A stretch of DNA of 64,000 bases from Crocinitomicaceae bacterium (GTDB taxonomy: Bacteria > Bacteroidota > Bacteroidia > Flavobacteriales_D > Crocinitomicaceae): NCBI GenBank assembly GCA_029252405.1, contig JAQXBM010000035.1, positions 1-64,000 on the forward strand. The letters are read 5' to 3'. Position 1 is the stretch's first letter. Each line of letters opens with the position of its first letter. Positions 1-9,754 of this stretch are shown here, piece by piece. A program made the position numbers and the translations under genes. The notes beneath the pieces were generated by a model. The model had not been told where the DNA came from, searched no databases, and saw nothing but the letters and a program-made list of their open reading frames with translations.

Positions 1-82
1 ATTACTAGATTATACCTAGACTGAATTCAGTCGTAAGTCAAGAAATTCAGTTGAGCACGACAATTCTTAATTCACCCATTCT

Positions 83-775
83 TCATTTGACATAAAGACC
101 GTACCCACTCGAATGCACATTCTCAATCTTCACTGAAGCATCTTCTTTCAAGTATTTCCGCAACTTCGCGATGTATACATCCATGCTTCTGGTCGTAAAA
201 TAATTGTCCTCTTTCCAGATTTCCACGAGCGCCTTTTCGCGAGGAGTCACATCATTCAAATGTCGGCACAGCATTTCCAACAAGGCCCCTTCTTTGGGCG
301 AAAGCTTTTTGAAATCATCATTAAAATGAAGCAATCGCGGTTTTACTTCGTAACGGTAATTTCCAAGAGAATAACTCTCTTCAGTTCGAAGGGAATTGAC
401 GCTCCCACTTCTATTGAACAAGGCCTCTAGCTTCAACAATAAAATCTCAATATCGAATGGTTTATTCAGGTAATCATCCGCTCCAACGCGATACCCTTTG
501 ATCATGTCTTCCTTCATTTTCTTCGCAGTGAGAAAAATAATGGGCGTCCTATTTCCCCTAGCACGGATTTTAGCGGTGAGATCAAACCCGTCCATGTGCG
601 GCATCATCACATCGAAAATGCAGACATCATAATCTCCATTGACAAAAGTCGAATATCCAGAAGCGCCATCTTTCGCCCAATCTACTTCATGACCGGATAG
701 ACGCAAGTAATTCTGAAGCAAGGAACCAAAGTTCTCTTCATCCTCAACGAGCAATATGCGCTTTCCAGAACTCAT
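83..775 (-). CDS. OmpR/PhoB-family response regulator
   Basis: Cytoplasmic DNA-binding response regulator, 230 aa, the usual length for the family. The receiver domain spans about residues 5-118 with acidic pocket E11-D12, phospho-acceptor D55 (FDVMMP), T83 and K105. A winged-helix output domain follows (about 135-228) with DVYIAKLRKYL and a GYGLY wing. Its ATG overlaps the end of the kinase gene upstream (ATGA, 772-775), so the pair is one transcription unit and probably translationally coupled. It should be phosphorylated by that kinase and bind tandem direct repeats; candidate sites lie at 2377-2415. The regulon is unknown. Family assignment is firm; targets are inferred. Confidence 0.95.
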   Translation of the reverse strand: MSSGKRILLVEDEENFGSLLQNYLRLSGHEVDWAKDGASGYSTFVNGDYDVCIFDVMMPHMDGFDLTAKIRARGNRTPIIFLTAKKMKEDMIKGYRVGADDYLNKPFDIEILLLKLEALFNRSGSVNSLRTEESYSLGNYRYEVKPRLLHFNDDFKKLSPKEGALLEMLCRHLNDVTPREKALVEIWKEDNYFTTRSMDVYIAKLRKYLKEDASVKIENVHSSGYGLYVK

Positions 776-2337
776 GCCTTGGGTAGTTTAATTCGAACAT
801 TCGTTCCTTTATCTTGTTCGCTCGTTAGGCTGATTGTTCCTTCATGCAGCTCGATAATACTTTTGACGTAGCTCAACCCCAAACCAAATCCCTTGCGTGT
901 GTGGATGTTTCCAGTTTCTTCGCGGTAGAATTTATTGAAGGCTTGCTTCACTGCAGATTTCTTCATCCCAATTCCGTTATCCGAAAAGAGTAATTCGTAA
1001 TTCCCATGCGATTCGCTCAGTTTCACCTGAATTTCCAATCCTCCATCTTGGTACTTCACACTGTTATCCAAAATATTGATGAACGCGCTTAGTAAATGAA
1101 ATTTATCCGCGTTGATTGTTGCCGTTTCCGCCCCCGAAGTGAAGTTCACTTTTCCGTTTGCAGCATCTACGGCTAGCTGAATGTGTTCAATGGATTCCAG
1201 AATTATAGCGTTGAGTTCAGCAGTCTCGCGGTTCATATTCAACTCTTGGTATTCCAACGCTGCCATGTCCAATACACGCTCAACATGCTCGTTCATGCGC
1301 TTTTCCTCACTTTGGATGATGGCCGTAAATCGTTTGATTTCCTCTGGATTTCCAATCACATTTGGATGCTTAATGGAAGACGCCGCCAAGGAAATTGAAG
1401 CAAGCGGAGTCTTCAACTCATGTGTCATATTGTTGATGAAATCGTTCTTCACCTGGCTCATGCGCTTCTGTTTGAAAATGAAGTGAAGCGAATATCCGAA
1501 ACACAATAGAATCAGTAACGTGAAGACGATGCATAAAATGACAATCGACTGAATGCCTGCCCAGACGAAGCCATCCGTACCATCCAATTGCAGAAAGAGT
1601 TCGAAATTTTGGTGAATGATTCGATCGTTTGGAAACAACTCCTTGGTGAAACTTGAGCTTTTTTGCTTTTGATCGAATTTCTTCGTGGTAAAATCCGCGA
1701 TTGATTTTTCCTTGCCTGATTGATACACCGCATACTGAGGTTCTATTCGGATTCCCTCTTTCTCAAGTCCTTTTTTGAGCAGTGAATCCAATTTAGTTTT
1801 GGAAATTCTGTCACTCAACTTTCCAGAAAACTTGTGTTCTTTCACGTACCGTCGAAACACAGTAGAAATATTGTCGAATCTGTTTAGTTCATTTTTTTTT
1901 GTGACAATTGTGATCGAATCGCCGAACTCCCCTTCATCTTTCAACTCAACATGAATCGTTTCCAAGGCTTCATGAATATCATCCATGACCTGATCGCTAT
2001 CGGAGAAATGCTCAAAATTCACATCCGTTGATTCACCTTTAACAGAAATCTCAATTCTGTTGCCGTTGGAAATCACGAGCGACTCTTTCGTTTTCGTTTC
2101 GAATTCATTTAACCCCATCGAATCCTTAAGGTTCGCCAGTTCATCCTCAAAAAAGAAGAAGGCTTCCTCTTGATCAATGTTCGCGTTGACATCGTTGAGT
2201 GCTGCGTTTACATGGTTTTCAAATTCCTTCTCCTGTTCTGAAATCGCTTTTGAAACCCACAGACTTTGAAGCACGATGATGCCGACAAGCGAAATCACCA
2301 TCAACCCAACAAGGCTATATAGTACTCTGTTTTTCAT
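772..2337 (-). CDS. Membrane sensor histidine kinase, partner of the OmpR-type regulator
   Basis: Inner-membrane histidine kinase, 521 aa. I chose ATG 2337 (MKNRVLYSLVGL); an in-frame TTG lies further out at 2361. A first membrane helix at about residues 8-28, a charged periplasmic region of about 220 residues and a second helix at about 262-286 form the sensor. The HisKA motif NNMTHELKTPL carries the phosphorylated His (about residue 306). The ATPase domain has the N box (NILDNSVKY), G1 (DNGIGM) and G2 (GFGLGLSYVKS). The periplasmic part matches no sensor fold I recognise. It overlaps the regulator gene by four bases. The stimulus is unknown. Confidence 0.94.
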   Translation of the reverse strand: MKNRVLYSLVGLMVISLVGIIVLQSLWVSKAISEQEKEFENHVNAALNDVNANIDQEEAFFFFEDELANLKDSMGLNEFETKTKESLVISNGNRIEISVKGESTDVNFEHFSDSDQVMDDIHEALETIHVELKDEGEFGDSITIVTKKNELNRFDNISTVFRRYVKEHKFSGKLSDRISKTKLDSLLKKGLEKEGIRIEPQYAVYQSGKEKSIADFTTKKFDQKQKSSSFTKELFPNDRIIHQNFELFLQLDGTDGFVWAGIQSIVILCIVFTLLILLCFGYSLHFIFKQKRMSQVKNDFINNMTHELKTPLASISLAASSIKHPNVIGNPEEIKRFTAIIQSEEKRMNEHVERVLDMAALEYQELNMNRETAELNAIILESIEHIQLAVDAANGKVNFTSGAETATINADKFHLLSAFINILDNSVKYQDGGLEIQVKLSESHGNYELLFSDNGIGMKKSAVKQAFNKFYREETGNIHTRKGFGLGLSYVKSIIELHEGTISLTSEQDKGTNVRIKLPKA

Positions 2338-2376
2338 TCCATTCAAAAATACACTCAACAACTCAGATCAAAAAGG

Positions 2377-2415
2377 CTTTAACCTAACTTTAACCTATGT
2401 TGGATTTTCTTTAAC
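2377..2415. promoter_or_regulatory. Candidate response-regulator operator (three CTTTAAC repeats)
   Basis: Between the divergent kinase gene and the secreted-protein gene at 2498, CTTTAACCTA occurs at 2377-2386 and again at 2388-2397 (11-base period). A third CTTTAAC is at 2409-2415, 21 bases on. Direct half-sites about one helical turn apart are how OmpR/PhoB-type regulators bind, so these are plausible sites for the adjacent regulator. A TAATTTTG at 2438-2445 fits the Bacteroidetes -7 element on the + strand. Binding is inferred. Confidence 0.55.
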
Positions 2416-2497
2416 GCTGTTGCGGGAGGCTTACCCGTAATTTTGGAATAGAAAACGATCACACGGTCATTATGCCAAAGATCACAAAACAAATACT

Positions 2498-3679
2498 ATG
2501 AATTCATTAAAAAAAGTAGCACTAGTAGGATGTGCCTTGTTGGCGTCCACGGCGCTTCTCGTATCATTTACACAAAAAAATGATGACGATAAAAAGAAGA
2601 AATACCAAATCATTCATCACTCGGATGGGGAGATGGTAACGTATGATACGATCATTTCAATGACTTCATCATACACACCACAGCAGTTTTTAGCCGACAA
2701 AGGAATCTCGAATGAAGATGTAAAGATCATATCGATTCCAGACATTTCTGAAATGAACACTGACGGAAAAATGATGAGAACATTCGTTCACGAAGTGGAT
2801 ATTGAAGAAGACGGAAATGGAACAGAAGAAACTGTTGAAATCCGAGTAGAAATGGACGAAAACGGTGAAATGAAAACTAAGAAAACCGTTAATGGTATTG
2901 AAGTTGAAATGACAGAAGACGAATTAATCGAAATCAAAAGTCATCATGGTGATCACGGAAAAATGGTGAAAATGCGCATTGGAGATGAGGAAATTGGAGA
3001 AATGGACGAGCGCGTCGAAATTTTAGTGGAAATGGACGATGACGGCAAGAAGAAGATCACGAAAATTGTGAACGGTGAGGAGGTTGAAATGACCGAAGAA
3101 GATTTGGAAAACATGGAAATCCTGAAAATGCCACACGGAGATGACATGAACGTTTTCATACACAGTGAAGAGTTCGATGGAGATATGAAAGAAATCGAAA
3201 TGAAGATTGAAAAAATCATCGAGGAAGTTGGTGATGATGCGCAATTCATTGTGAAGCACGTCGAAATCAACTCTGATGGGAATGACTTCGAATTTGAATC
3301 AAAAGAGGGAGACCACCAAGTGAAAATCATGACAATGGGAGAAGTAGAAGATCACACAATCGTTCTTGTAACTGAAAACTATGATGAAGCGAATTCGAAT
3401 CAAGCGAAAGTTATGTTCGAAAGCTCTTCAGAAGAAATGGATGTGTATCCAAATCCAAATGATGGAACGTTCAAGATTCGTTACGAAAGCGACGAAAAGA
3501 AGAAAACGTCAATTATGGTAACAGACGCTTCTGGAAAGAAAGTATTCCAGGAGGATCTCGGTAAGTTTTCTGGAAGCTACGAAAAGCAACTTAACTTGAA
3601 GGAATTCGGCTCTGGAATGTACACGATTACCATTCAGAACGGAAACAACAAAGAAATTCAAAAGGTGATGGTCAAATAG
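2498..3679 (+). CDS. Acidic secreted protein with T9SS type A sorting domain
   Basis: Exported protein, 393 aa. A signal peptide covers about residues 1-25. The central part (about 100-300) is rich in Glu, Asp, Met and Lys. It holds two copies of a unit: VEMDENGEMKTKKTVNGIEV followed by EMTEDELIE, then VEMDDDGKKKITKIVNGEEV followed by EMTEEDLEN. The last ~80 residues form a type A T9SS C-terminal domain (MDVYPNPNDGTFKIRYES through IQKVMVK), so the protein should cross the outer membrane and be attached or released. The function of the acidic repeats is unknown; cation binding is only a guess. It is divergent from the two-component system, which may control it. Confidence 0.88.
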   Translation: MNSLKKVALVGCALLASTALLVSFTQKNDDDKKKKYQIIHHSDGEMVTYDTIISMTSSYTPQQFLADKGISNEDVKIISIPDISEMNTDGKMMRTFVHEVDIEEDGNGTEETVEIRVEMDENGEMKTKKTVNGIEVEMTEDELIEIKSHHGDHGKMVKMRIGDEEIGEMDERVEILVEMDDDGKKKITKIVNGEEVEMTEEDLENMEILKMPHGDDMNVFIHSEEFDGDMKEIEMKIEKIIEEVGDDAQFIVKHVEINSDGNDFEFESKEGDHQVKIMTMGEVEDHTIVLVTENYDEANSNQAKVMFESSSEEMDVYPNPNDGTFKIRYESDEKKKTSIMVTDASGKKVFQEDLGKFSGSYEKQLNLKEFGSGMYTITIQNGNNKEIQKVMVK

Positions 3680-3779
3680 GCTGCAGGAATTTCAGCTTTA
3701 AAGTTTAGCGTATACCTTAAGCATGCCTTTAATCACACAACAATAGGTGCTTAAGTAATTAAATCTATCACATCCCTTA

Positions 3780-3824
3780 ATCGCTCTGACTTCCTAAAGC
3801 TATCGGAATCAGGGCGATTTTTCT
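3780..3824 (+). terminator. Rho-independent terminator
   Basis: Imperfect hairpin: ATCGC-T-CTGA-C-TTCC pairs with GGAA-TCAG-G-GCGAT around a ten-base loop and is followed by TTTTTCTTTT. It lies about 100 bases after the acidic T9SS gene and about 40 bases before the AraC gene, so it separates the two units. Confidence 0.75.
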
Positions 3825-3851
3825 TTTATCCAAATTATAATTCTGTTTACC

Positions 3852-3859
3852 TATTTTTG
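3852..3859 (+). promoter_or_regulatory. Possible -7 element (TATTTTTG)
   Basis: TATTTTTG matches the Bacteroidetes -7 consensus TAnnTTTG but ends only four bases before the ATG at 3864, which would give a nearly leaderless mRNA. No TTTG lies 19 bases upstream. Weak candidate. Confidence 0.3.
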
Positions 3860-3863
3860 GCAA

Positions 3864-4976
3864 ATGGAAAGTATTTACTACGTCTCGGTAGCATTTGAAA
3901 CAGCGATTGCGTTCGCCTGTCTCATTTTTATTTTCCTACTGTTAGCGACAAAACTGTTACCGAAGCTCGTAACTAGATACGGGATTCTACTCTTCGCTAA
4001 CTTGATGTTTATAGCATTATTCTACATGATCATCCATATTGGGTGGGTAAATGTTGCGATCCCATTGATTTGGTTGTTCGTACCCTCGACCATTACAGTT
4101 GGATTGTTTTTTTACCGTTTCAACACCGTTTGGTTGAATCATTCGTTTAAGATTGACCGCTTCATCACATTTGTACCATTAGTTGTATTGGTCGCTGCAA
4201 TTACCTTTGAAATACTCAACGTTACCGTACCTGATAACATGACGATTTACAACTTGCGTCTGGCCTTCACGGAAAACACATTGAAGTACCTCTTCCCAAT
4301 TTATAGTGGTTTACTTATCGTTCTGAACTTTCTTAAGTTGAGAAAAGCGGAGCAACTGAACCGCGAAAATCATACAGCAAAGGATGTTGTCAACCTTAAT
4401 TGGTCGCGCGTTTCCCTTCTCTTTTATGTCATTTTTTATTTCGGGATGATTATTTCAGAAGTTGTTTCTCCGTTCATTTCTGAGTTTATATTCAATATTT
4501 CAATACTTGTATTGGTTCTATACCTTGGGTATTATCAAATCAAGGTCATTGCGAAATACTTGCGCACTACAAAAGAGCATGAAAGTATCAATGACGATGA
4601 ACAGCGTCCTGAACTCAGCAGCACACCTATGGATGGAAAATTGGATGAGCTATTTCAATCGATTAATGAACTCGTTGAATCAGAAGAATTGTACTTGAAA
4701 TTTGATATCTCCATTCATGAACTGGGAAAGCGCATGAACATGAATTCGAAGTACCTCTCACAAGCCATTAACAGCAGAGACGGCTTAAATTTCAATCGCT
4801 TTATTAATCAAAAACGCGTGAAACATGCCTCTGAACTCATTCTTGATGAAGCCTACAGCACTTATACGCTCGAAGGAATTGGCAAAGAAAGTGGTTTCCG
4901 TTCTAAATCAACTTTCAACACCACATTCAAGACAATTATCGGCTGTACTCCATCAGAATACAAAAAGAAGAATTGA
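3864..4976 (+). CDS. Membrane-anchored AraC-family transcriptional regulator
   Basis: 370 aa. The N-terminal ~235 residues contain seven predicted membrane helices (for example about 10-30, 45-63, 105-125 and 205-228). A cytoplasmic linker follows, then a C-terminal AraC-type double helix-turn-helix (about 270-370) with NSKYLSQAINSRDGLNF and the signature ESGFRSKSTFNTTFKTIIG. This 7TM plus AraC arrangement is frequent in Bacteroidota and is assumed to couple a membrane signal directly to transcription. No target is evident. It is preceded by a terminator and is probably monocistronic. Family call is firm; ligand and regulon are unknown. Confidence 0.9.
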   Translation: MESIYYVSVAFETAIAFACLIFIFLLLATKLLPKLVTRYGILLFANLMFIALFYMIIHIGWVNVAIPLIWLFVPSTITVGLFFYRFNTVWLNHSFKIDRFITFVPLVVLVAAITFEILNVTVPDNMTIYNLRLAFTENTLKYLFPIYSGLLIVLNFLKLRKAEQLNRENHTAKDVVNLNWSRVSLLFYVIFYFGMIISEVVSPFISEFIFNISILVLVLYLGYYQIKVIAKYLRTTKEHESINDDEQRPELSSTPMDGKLDELFQSINELVESEELYLKFDISIHELGKRMNMNSKYLSQAINSRDGLNFNRFINQKRVKHASELILDEAYSTYTLEGIGKESGFRSKSTFNTTFKTIIGCTPSEYKKKN

Positions 4977-4982
4977 ATTCCT

Positions 4983-7900
4983 CTACTGAATAACCAGTTT
5001 CAATGTCTCGCTACCAATGCTAGTCGACACGACTACCACATACACACCTGGATTGTAAATCTCCTCCAAAATCACCGTCTTTTTTGCAACGCCCAATTTC
5101 TTGAGAATCGTCGTTCCATCCAATTTACTCACCGTGATTGTCGAGATTCGCTCTTCCGAACTAACCACAATCTGACTTCCCGTTTTTGAAGGATTTGGAT
5201 ACAACTGTACCCCTGCATTTTTTGATTCAATGACAATTACATCGCTACTCGTCGCGGTTCCGTCAAAATCAAATTGCTTCAAACGGTAGTAATTCAATTT
5301 CTTATCTACCCTATGATTGAAGGAGTATGCCTGAAGTTCGGTGGTAGTCCCATTCCCATCAACAGAACCGATCGGAGTGAAGACAATTCCATTTGACGAG
5401 TGTTCCACTTCAAAATGGCTGTTTTCAATTTCAGAAGCTGTTTCCCACGTCAGGACATTCAACTCTCCCATAGCTTTTCCATCAAACGAAACCAATTCAA
5501 CTGCAAGCGGCGTTGACGTGCAAATCTCATCAATCGGACCTCCACTTTCTGCTAAAGCTTGGCTCGAATAAGGGCCATTGAAATTAATCGTACAAATTTT
5601 CAATCCTGTTGTGCTCGCGTAGTTCGGGTCACTTGGGTCCATGAATACTTTCACGTAATAGTAATCTTTCATTCCCGCGGCTGGTCCATTCATCCCAAAG
5701 TAAACACGACGAACCCCTGAACCACCATCTGTCGGATCACCGTTTAAATTGCAGGACTCTCCAGTCGTTGGAACCGTTACACCGAGCACTTCGCTCACCA
5801 TGGACACGGCTGGCTCGAGTGGACGCGAAGAACAGGGTAAATCGTAATCATCGATATCTCCTTCTGTCGCAGATGACTCCGTCAAGTACTGGGATCTCAA
5901 TTCAAAGTCCAAAATTTGATCTTCACCTACAACCTCTATCATATAATATTTGTTCGAAGGTGTTCCTACAGGCAAATCAATTTTAAAGTAGGCCTCTCTT
6001 AAATCATTGCATCCCTCCGAACAACCAGATGTAAGTGACTGACTATTCATTCCGCATTCCCATGGAGTTGTGTTTGCATCTGGTGTATAAACATTCAAAC
6101 TGTACTCCACAGGTGTTGTCTCATTCTCCTTCGAGTACAACCTGAGATAATATGTCTGCCCCGGGTTCAGGTGTCCGAATTGAGCGAATCCCTGACTCCC
6201 AGCGGCAGTACCCGTAGAGAAGGTGTTTGATGTAGCCACGATTGACGTGGGCGAATTATATAGTTGTAAAGACAACGGTCCGGTTGACGTGCCAGTAATG
6301 TTTTCAAAAAAGACCGTTACCCAACTTTTATTTGCGTTGAAATAAGGACCGCCATTTGCTGGGCTCGGCGCGACAAATGTGAACCAAACTTCCGATTCAG
6401 GAACGCCTGCCCCAGATGATTCTGAAGCTCCTTGCATCGACCAAGTTGGTAGATTATCATAATCGTTGCATGAGTTCACCGGCATTGATTCAGCTGAAGC
6501 AGCATCGTCGTTGCAAGGTCTAGGTGTTCCTTCCTCAACCGTGATGTCAATCGAATATTCATCATCGGAATTTAAAGATGACGGTTTAACGCGTAATAGG
6601 TAAAATTGACCTTGCGTCAATCCAGTAACTGTCCAAGTCTCTCCTGCTCCATCAAGCGATGGGCTGCAATCAATCAAATCAGCATCTGAACATCCGTCGT
6701 AAACAAACATGCGCCCGTCGCGAAATGCATTCCCAGCGTTATATGTGATATCCATGCTGTTGATCACCGATGAAGATGACAAGCCCGCTGAGCCGCATGT
6801 ACTTGCTGGAACTTCAAAAACGAACCAAAGATCACGGCCGTGTGTTAAATCGATTCCTCCACAATCTGAAGAAGTGATATTTGGATGACAGTCCGTTGCA
6901 TTTTCAAAGTCGTCGACAACATAGTTCGTTGTTCCTGCCGGGATGAACCACGGATTGAAATAATTTGATGCATTCCCTCCACCGACAATTGCTGGTCCTG
7001 AACCATCCCAAATGTTTTCACAATCATTATTGAAAGGGCCAACTGGATTTGGAAATGCTTGCAAAAACACGTTGTCTGCTGTACTTCCAGCTGTTTGAAT
7101 CACTCTCAGAATATATCCATCTCCCGTAGCCGATGTGCCATGAAGTTCATCCAAACAATTCAACACTGCCGTTCCATTTGAAGTAATGGTTTGTTCATAA
7201 ATAAAATCACTGGCGAGACTGTTACAACTTGACGCTCCTGATCTTTTGTAAATCATCACGGTTAACTCTTGTCCAGCTGTCAACCCTCCAACTTGCAAGT
7301 CCACCGATGAAGAGTAAACTGAATTTCCGTTATCGCTTCCTGCAACGGGATCGAATTGATACCAGAGGTCATTATCCGCTTGCGTCGGGACAGCACCTGA
7401 TCCTGAAGCAAAATTGAAATTCGCCGTTTGAGGTCCAGCATCTAAATCAAAACCTGGGAAGGTTTGTTGCATAATCGCGCAGCTGTTGTTTTCTGCGACC
7501 AAGTTTCCAGTAATGTCGAAAGACGTAGCCAAACTTCCCGTGGGTTTTACAATTCGAATTTTGTACTCATTCCCCGAAGTAAGTGCATTGTCGAAATTCG
7601 TGATATTCGTTTGATCAAAAACAACGGTTCCGCTTGAGGAAATACTCATGCAACCAATAGGGTCAGTATCTCCTGCCGCACAATAGTTGTGCAAAAGGAC
7701 ATACATCGGACCAACCGCACCTGTGTAATTGATATCAACATTCAAGTAGTAATTCCCAGTTGCTGGCGTCTCAACGCTGTACCATAAATCCTCTTCAGAT
7801 GTGGCAAAGTTGATTCCATTACACGACTCCCCGTTCACCTCATCGTGTGTGTCAGCATCAATATTCGATTGACTGATGTCTCCCGTGGCTGTTAATGGCA

Positions 7901-9506
7901 AAAATGTCGTTGGATCAACAATGTCAATCGCATCAGAACAAATATCATTTGGCTGAGGCGAAGTTGCGATCAAATCAAATGAGCAGTAACTGATATCAGC
8001 AGGATTACAATTCGTTCCTGAAGCCTGGTCATCATGTGGAATGATTCTCAAGTAAATCGTACCTGTTGAAGCAGAAATCACATCTGCACCTCTAAAATGA
8101 ATCGTTCCATCTGTTGAGATGAAAGGCTCATCTCCGTTTTCGTTGTCGACATTAGCATCAAAATCAGCATCCACAATTCCACCTGCGAATGATGTCCCGA
8201 TATTCATCAAAGAAAGCGAACCACAAGAACCTGTGTAAGGCAAAACTGCAACTGGACAGGTTAACCCCGTAAATGTTAATGAGAATTGATCCGAACCATT
8301 TGGAATATCAATTTTGTACCACAAATCTGTGTAATCAGTGTAATAATAGGCCGAGTGCTGCGGACCTGATCCACAGTTACTCATTGTTGTTCCATTACCC
8401 ATGGAAATTGTATTCGGCTCTCCTACTCCATCTGTTTCACCGCTATCGTTGTTTGCAACCGACAAATCAGCGGTGGTTGAAGCTCCTAGAATATCAATCG
8501 CGTCGGTGCAAATATCTGGAGTGCAAACAGCCGTTTCGGAATATGATGTTTCACACGAGACGAATGCGCCACCCGAAGCACGGATGTCGATCGCGTGAGT
8601 TCCAGTTACGTAACCTGTGAATGTATACGTGTTATTCAAAACGGCATTGGATTGAACAAGTGACCCATCGATCCAAATGTCTGCCGCGCTACCATCACCA
8701 TAATTTGTTACGGTTGCTTCTATGTCAAAATCCAGATTGATACAATCGAGATTAACAGCATTCGTTGTAGCGATCGGAGGATTTGAACAAACACACGATT
8801 CAGTTAGTGCTGCAGAATTAATATCACAACCTCCGTAAGTTGTTCCTTCAATGGAAATCGTTTTGTTTACGCCTGCTGCGAATGGACCAACGGTATACGT
8901 TCCAGTTGAAACACTTGTTTGAAATATTGTTGTTCCATCTGAAATATCAACACTGGCAGCATCTCCCAAACTAGTCACATTCACTTGAATGCTGAACTGT
9001 GCATTTCCGCAATCAGGCAAAACAGTGAAGGTTCCTGCAGGGAAAGTACATGGGCAAGCTGGAACAATGAATGCTTCGGAGGCTTCTAACTCACTAGCTG
9101 GATCTGTCGTGCACCAACCGGAACCATTGCAATCGTTGTCATCCCCTGAATCGGGTGAAACTCCTCCGTTTGAAGCTAGTAGATTACCTGTTTGTCCTGC
9201 CGCATCATACAAAGTATAGGTTGTACCATCCCAGGAGTCATCGTATCTATCGTAAGCGTTGATGTACAATGTTTGTCCACAATACGCTGAAAGATCAATC
9301 GTTTGATCAGCAAGAAGACCTTGACCGTTTCCATAAGTCCCATTTCCCTGACCCCAAACTTGCGTTCCAGATCCATTGATTCCTGTAGTGATACTCATCC
9401 ATTTTTCAGTGGTAAAACTTCCTCCGCTCGAGGTGAGATATACTGTCTGAGAAGATGCATTTTGAACGACCAAAGCTGCAAATGCAAGAAATACGAACTT
9501 GAACAT
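4983..9506 (-). CDS. Giant T9SS type A surface protein (1507 aa)
   Basis: Very large exported protein. I chose ATG 9506 (MFKFVFLAFAALVVQNASSQ) over an upstream GTG at 9512; that stretch is a signal peptide. The body is a series of Cys-containing beta-rich modules rich in Thr, Ser, Gly, Asp and Asn. Units beginning NDICSDAIDI-like and containing SEEDLWYSVETPATGNYYL, DNDLWYQFDPV or GRDLWFVFEVPAS resemble bacterial pre-peptidase C-terminal folds. Near the C-terminus an Fn3-like block (LAVELVSFDGKAMGELNVLT) precedes the type A sorting domain (VQLYPNPSKTGSQIVVSSEE to the end). No catalytic site is visible; a structural or adhesive role is the best guess. It converges on the AraC gene with six bases between. 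Confidence 0.9.
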   Translation of the reverse strand: MFKFVFLAFAALVVQNASSQTVYLTSSGGSFTTEKWMSITTGINGSGTQVWGQGNGTYGNGQGLLADQTIDLSAYCGQTLYINAYDRYDDSWDGTTYTLYDAAGQTGNLLASNGGVSPDSGDDNDCNGSGWCTTDPASELEASEAFIVPACPCTFPAGTFTVLPDCGNAQFSIQVNVTSLGDAASVDISDGTTIFQTSVSTGTYTVGPFAAGVNKTISIEGTTYGGCDINSAALTESCVCSNPPIATTNAVNLDCINLDFDIEATVTNYGDGSAADIWIDGSLVQSNAVLNNTYTFTGYVTGTHAIDIRASGGAFVSCETSYSETAVCTPDICTDAIDILGASTTADLSVANNDSGETDGVGEPNTISMGNGTTMSNCGSGPQHSAYYYTDYTDLWYKIDIPNGSDQFSLTFTGLTCPVAVLPYTGSCGSLSLMNIGTSFAGGIVDADFDANVDNENGDEPFISTDGTIHFRGADVISASTGTIYLRIIPHDDQASGTNCNPADISYCSFDLIATSPQPNDICSDAIDIVDPTTFLPLTATGDISQSNIDADTHDEVNGESCNGINFATSEEDLWYSVETPATGNYYLNVDINYTGAVGPMYVLLHNYCAAGDTDPIGCMSISSSGTVVFDQTNITNFDNALTSGNEYKIRIVKPTGSLATSFDITGNLVAENNSCAIMQQTFPGFDLDAGPQTANFNFASGSGAVPTQADNDLWYQFDPVAGSDNGNSVYSSSVDLQVGGLTAGQELTVMIYKRSGASSCNSLASDFIYEQTITSNGTAVLNCLDELHGTSATGDGYILRVIQTAGSTADNVFLQAFPNPVGPFNNDCENIWDGSGPAIVGGGNASNYFNPWFIPAGTTNYVVDDFENATDCHPNITSSDCGGIDLTHGRDLWFVFEVPASTCGSAGLSSSSVINSMDITYNAGNAFRDGRMFVYDGCSDADLIDCSPSLDGAGETWTVTGLTQGQFYLLRVKPSSLNSDDEYSIDITVEEGTPRPCNDDAASAESMPVNSCNDYDNLPTWSMQGASESSGAGVPESEVWFTFVAPSPANGGPYFNANKSWVTVFFENITGTSTGPLSLQLYNSPTSIVATSNTFSTGTAAGSQGFAQFGHLNPGQTYYLRLYSKENETTPVEYSLNVYTPDANTTPWECGMNSQSLTSGCSEGCNDLREAYFKIDLPVGTPSNKYYMIEVVGEDQILDFELRSQYLTESSATEGDIDDYDLPCSSRPLEPAVSMVSEVLGVTVPTTGESCNLNGDPTDGGSGVRRVYFGMNGPAAGMKDYYYVKVFMDPSDPNYASTTGLKICTINFNGPYSSQALAESGGPIDEICTSTPLAVELVSFDGKAMGELNVLTWETASEIENSHFEVEHSSNGIVFTPIGSVDGNGTTTELQAYSFNHRVDKKLNYYRLKQFDFDGTATSSDVIVIESKNAGVQLYPNPSKTGSQIVVSSEERISTITVSKLDGTTILKKLGVAKKTVILEEIYNPGVYVVVVSTSIGSETLKLVIQ

Positions 9507-9691
9507 AGACACGGTTTAATTTGATAATCAATAAAATTAGACCTTGCGACTCTACAGCGAATACAAATGGGACTAAAGCATGTACAGAATCACGATTATG
9601 AACATGTTTCCCCGTTAATAGGAGGAATTCAGCCATATCCTTCAGTATTTCAATCGTCTATTCAAAGCTTTTCAAACACTCCTAAACAACA

Positions 9692-9730
9692 GAAATGCCC
9701 TGTTTGAATACATTACAAACAAGGCATTTC
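9692..9730 (-). terminator. Hairpin, probable terminator of the membrane-protein pair
   Basis: GAAATGCCcTGTTTG (9692-9706) pairs with CAAACAaGGCATTTC (9716-9730), a nearly perfect stem 25 bases after the stop of the gene at 9755. The tail on the - strand is only moderately T-rich. Confidence 0.5.
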
Positions 9731-9754
9731 TCTTTTAAATTGAATGGCTAAAAA

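Noticed and set aside
2953-3330. Long antisense open frame opposite the acidic T9SS gene
   Set aside because: The Ser/Phe-rich frame is the expected complement of Glu/Asp/Lys codons in the sense gene; sense strand has signal peptide and sorting domain.
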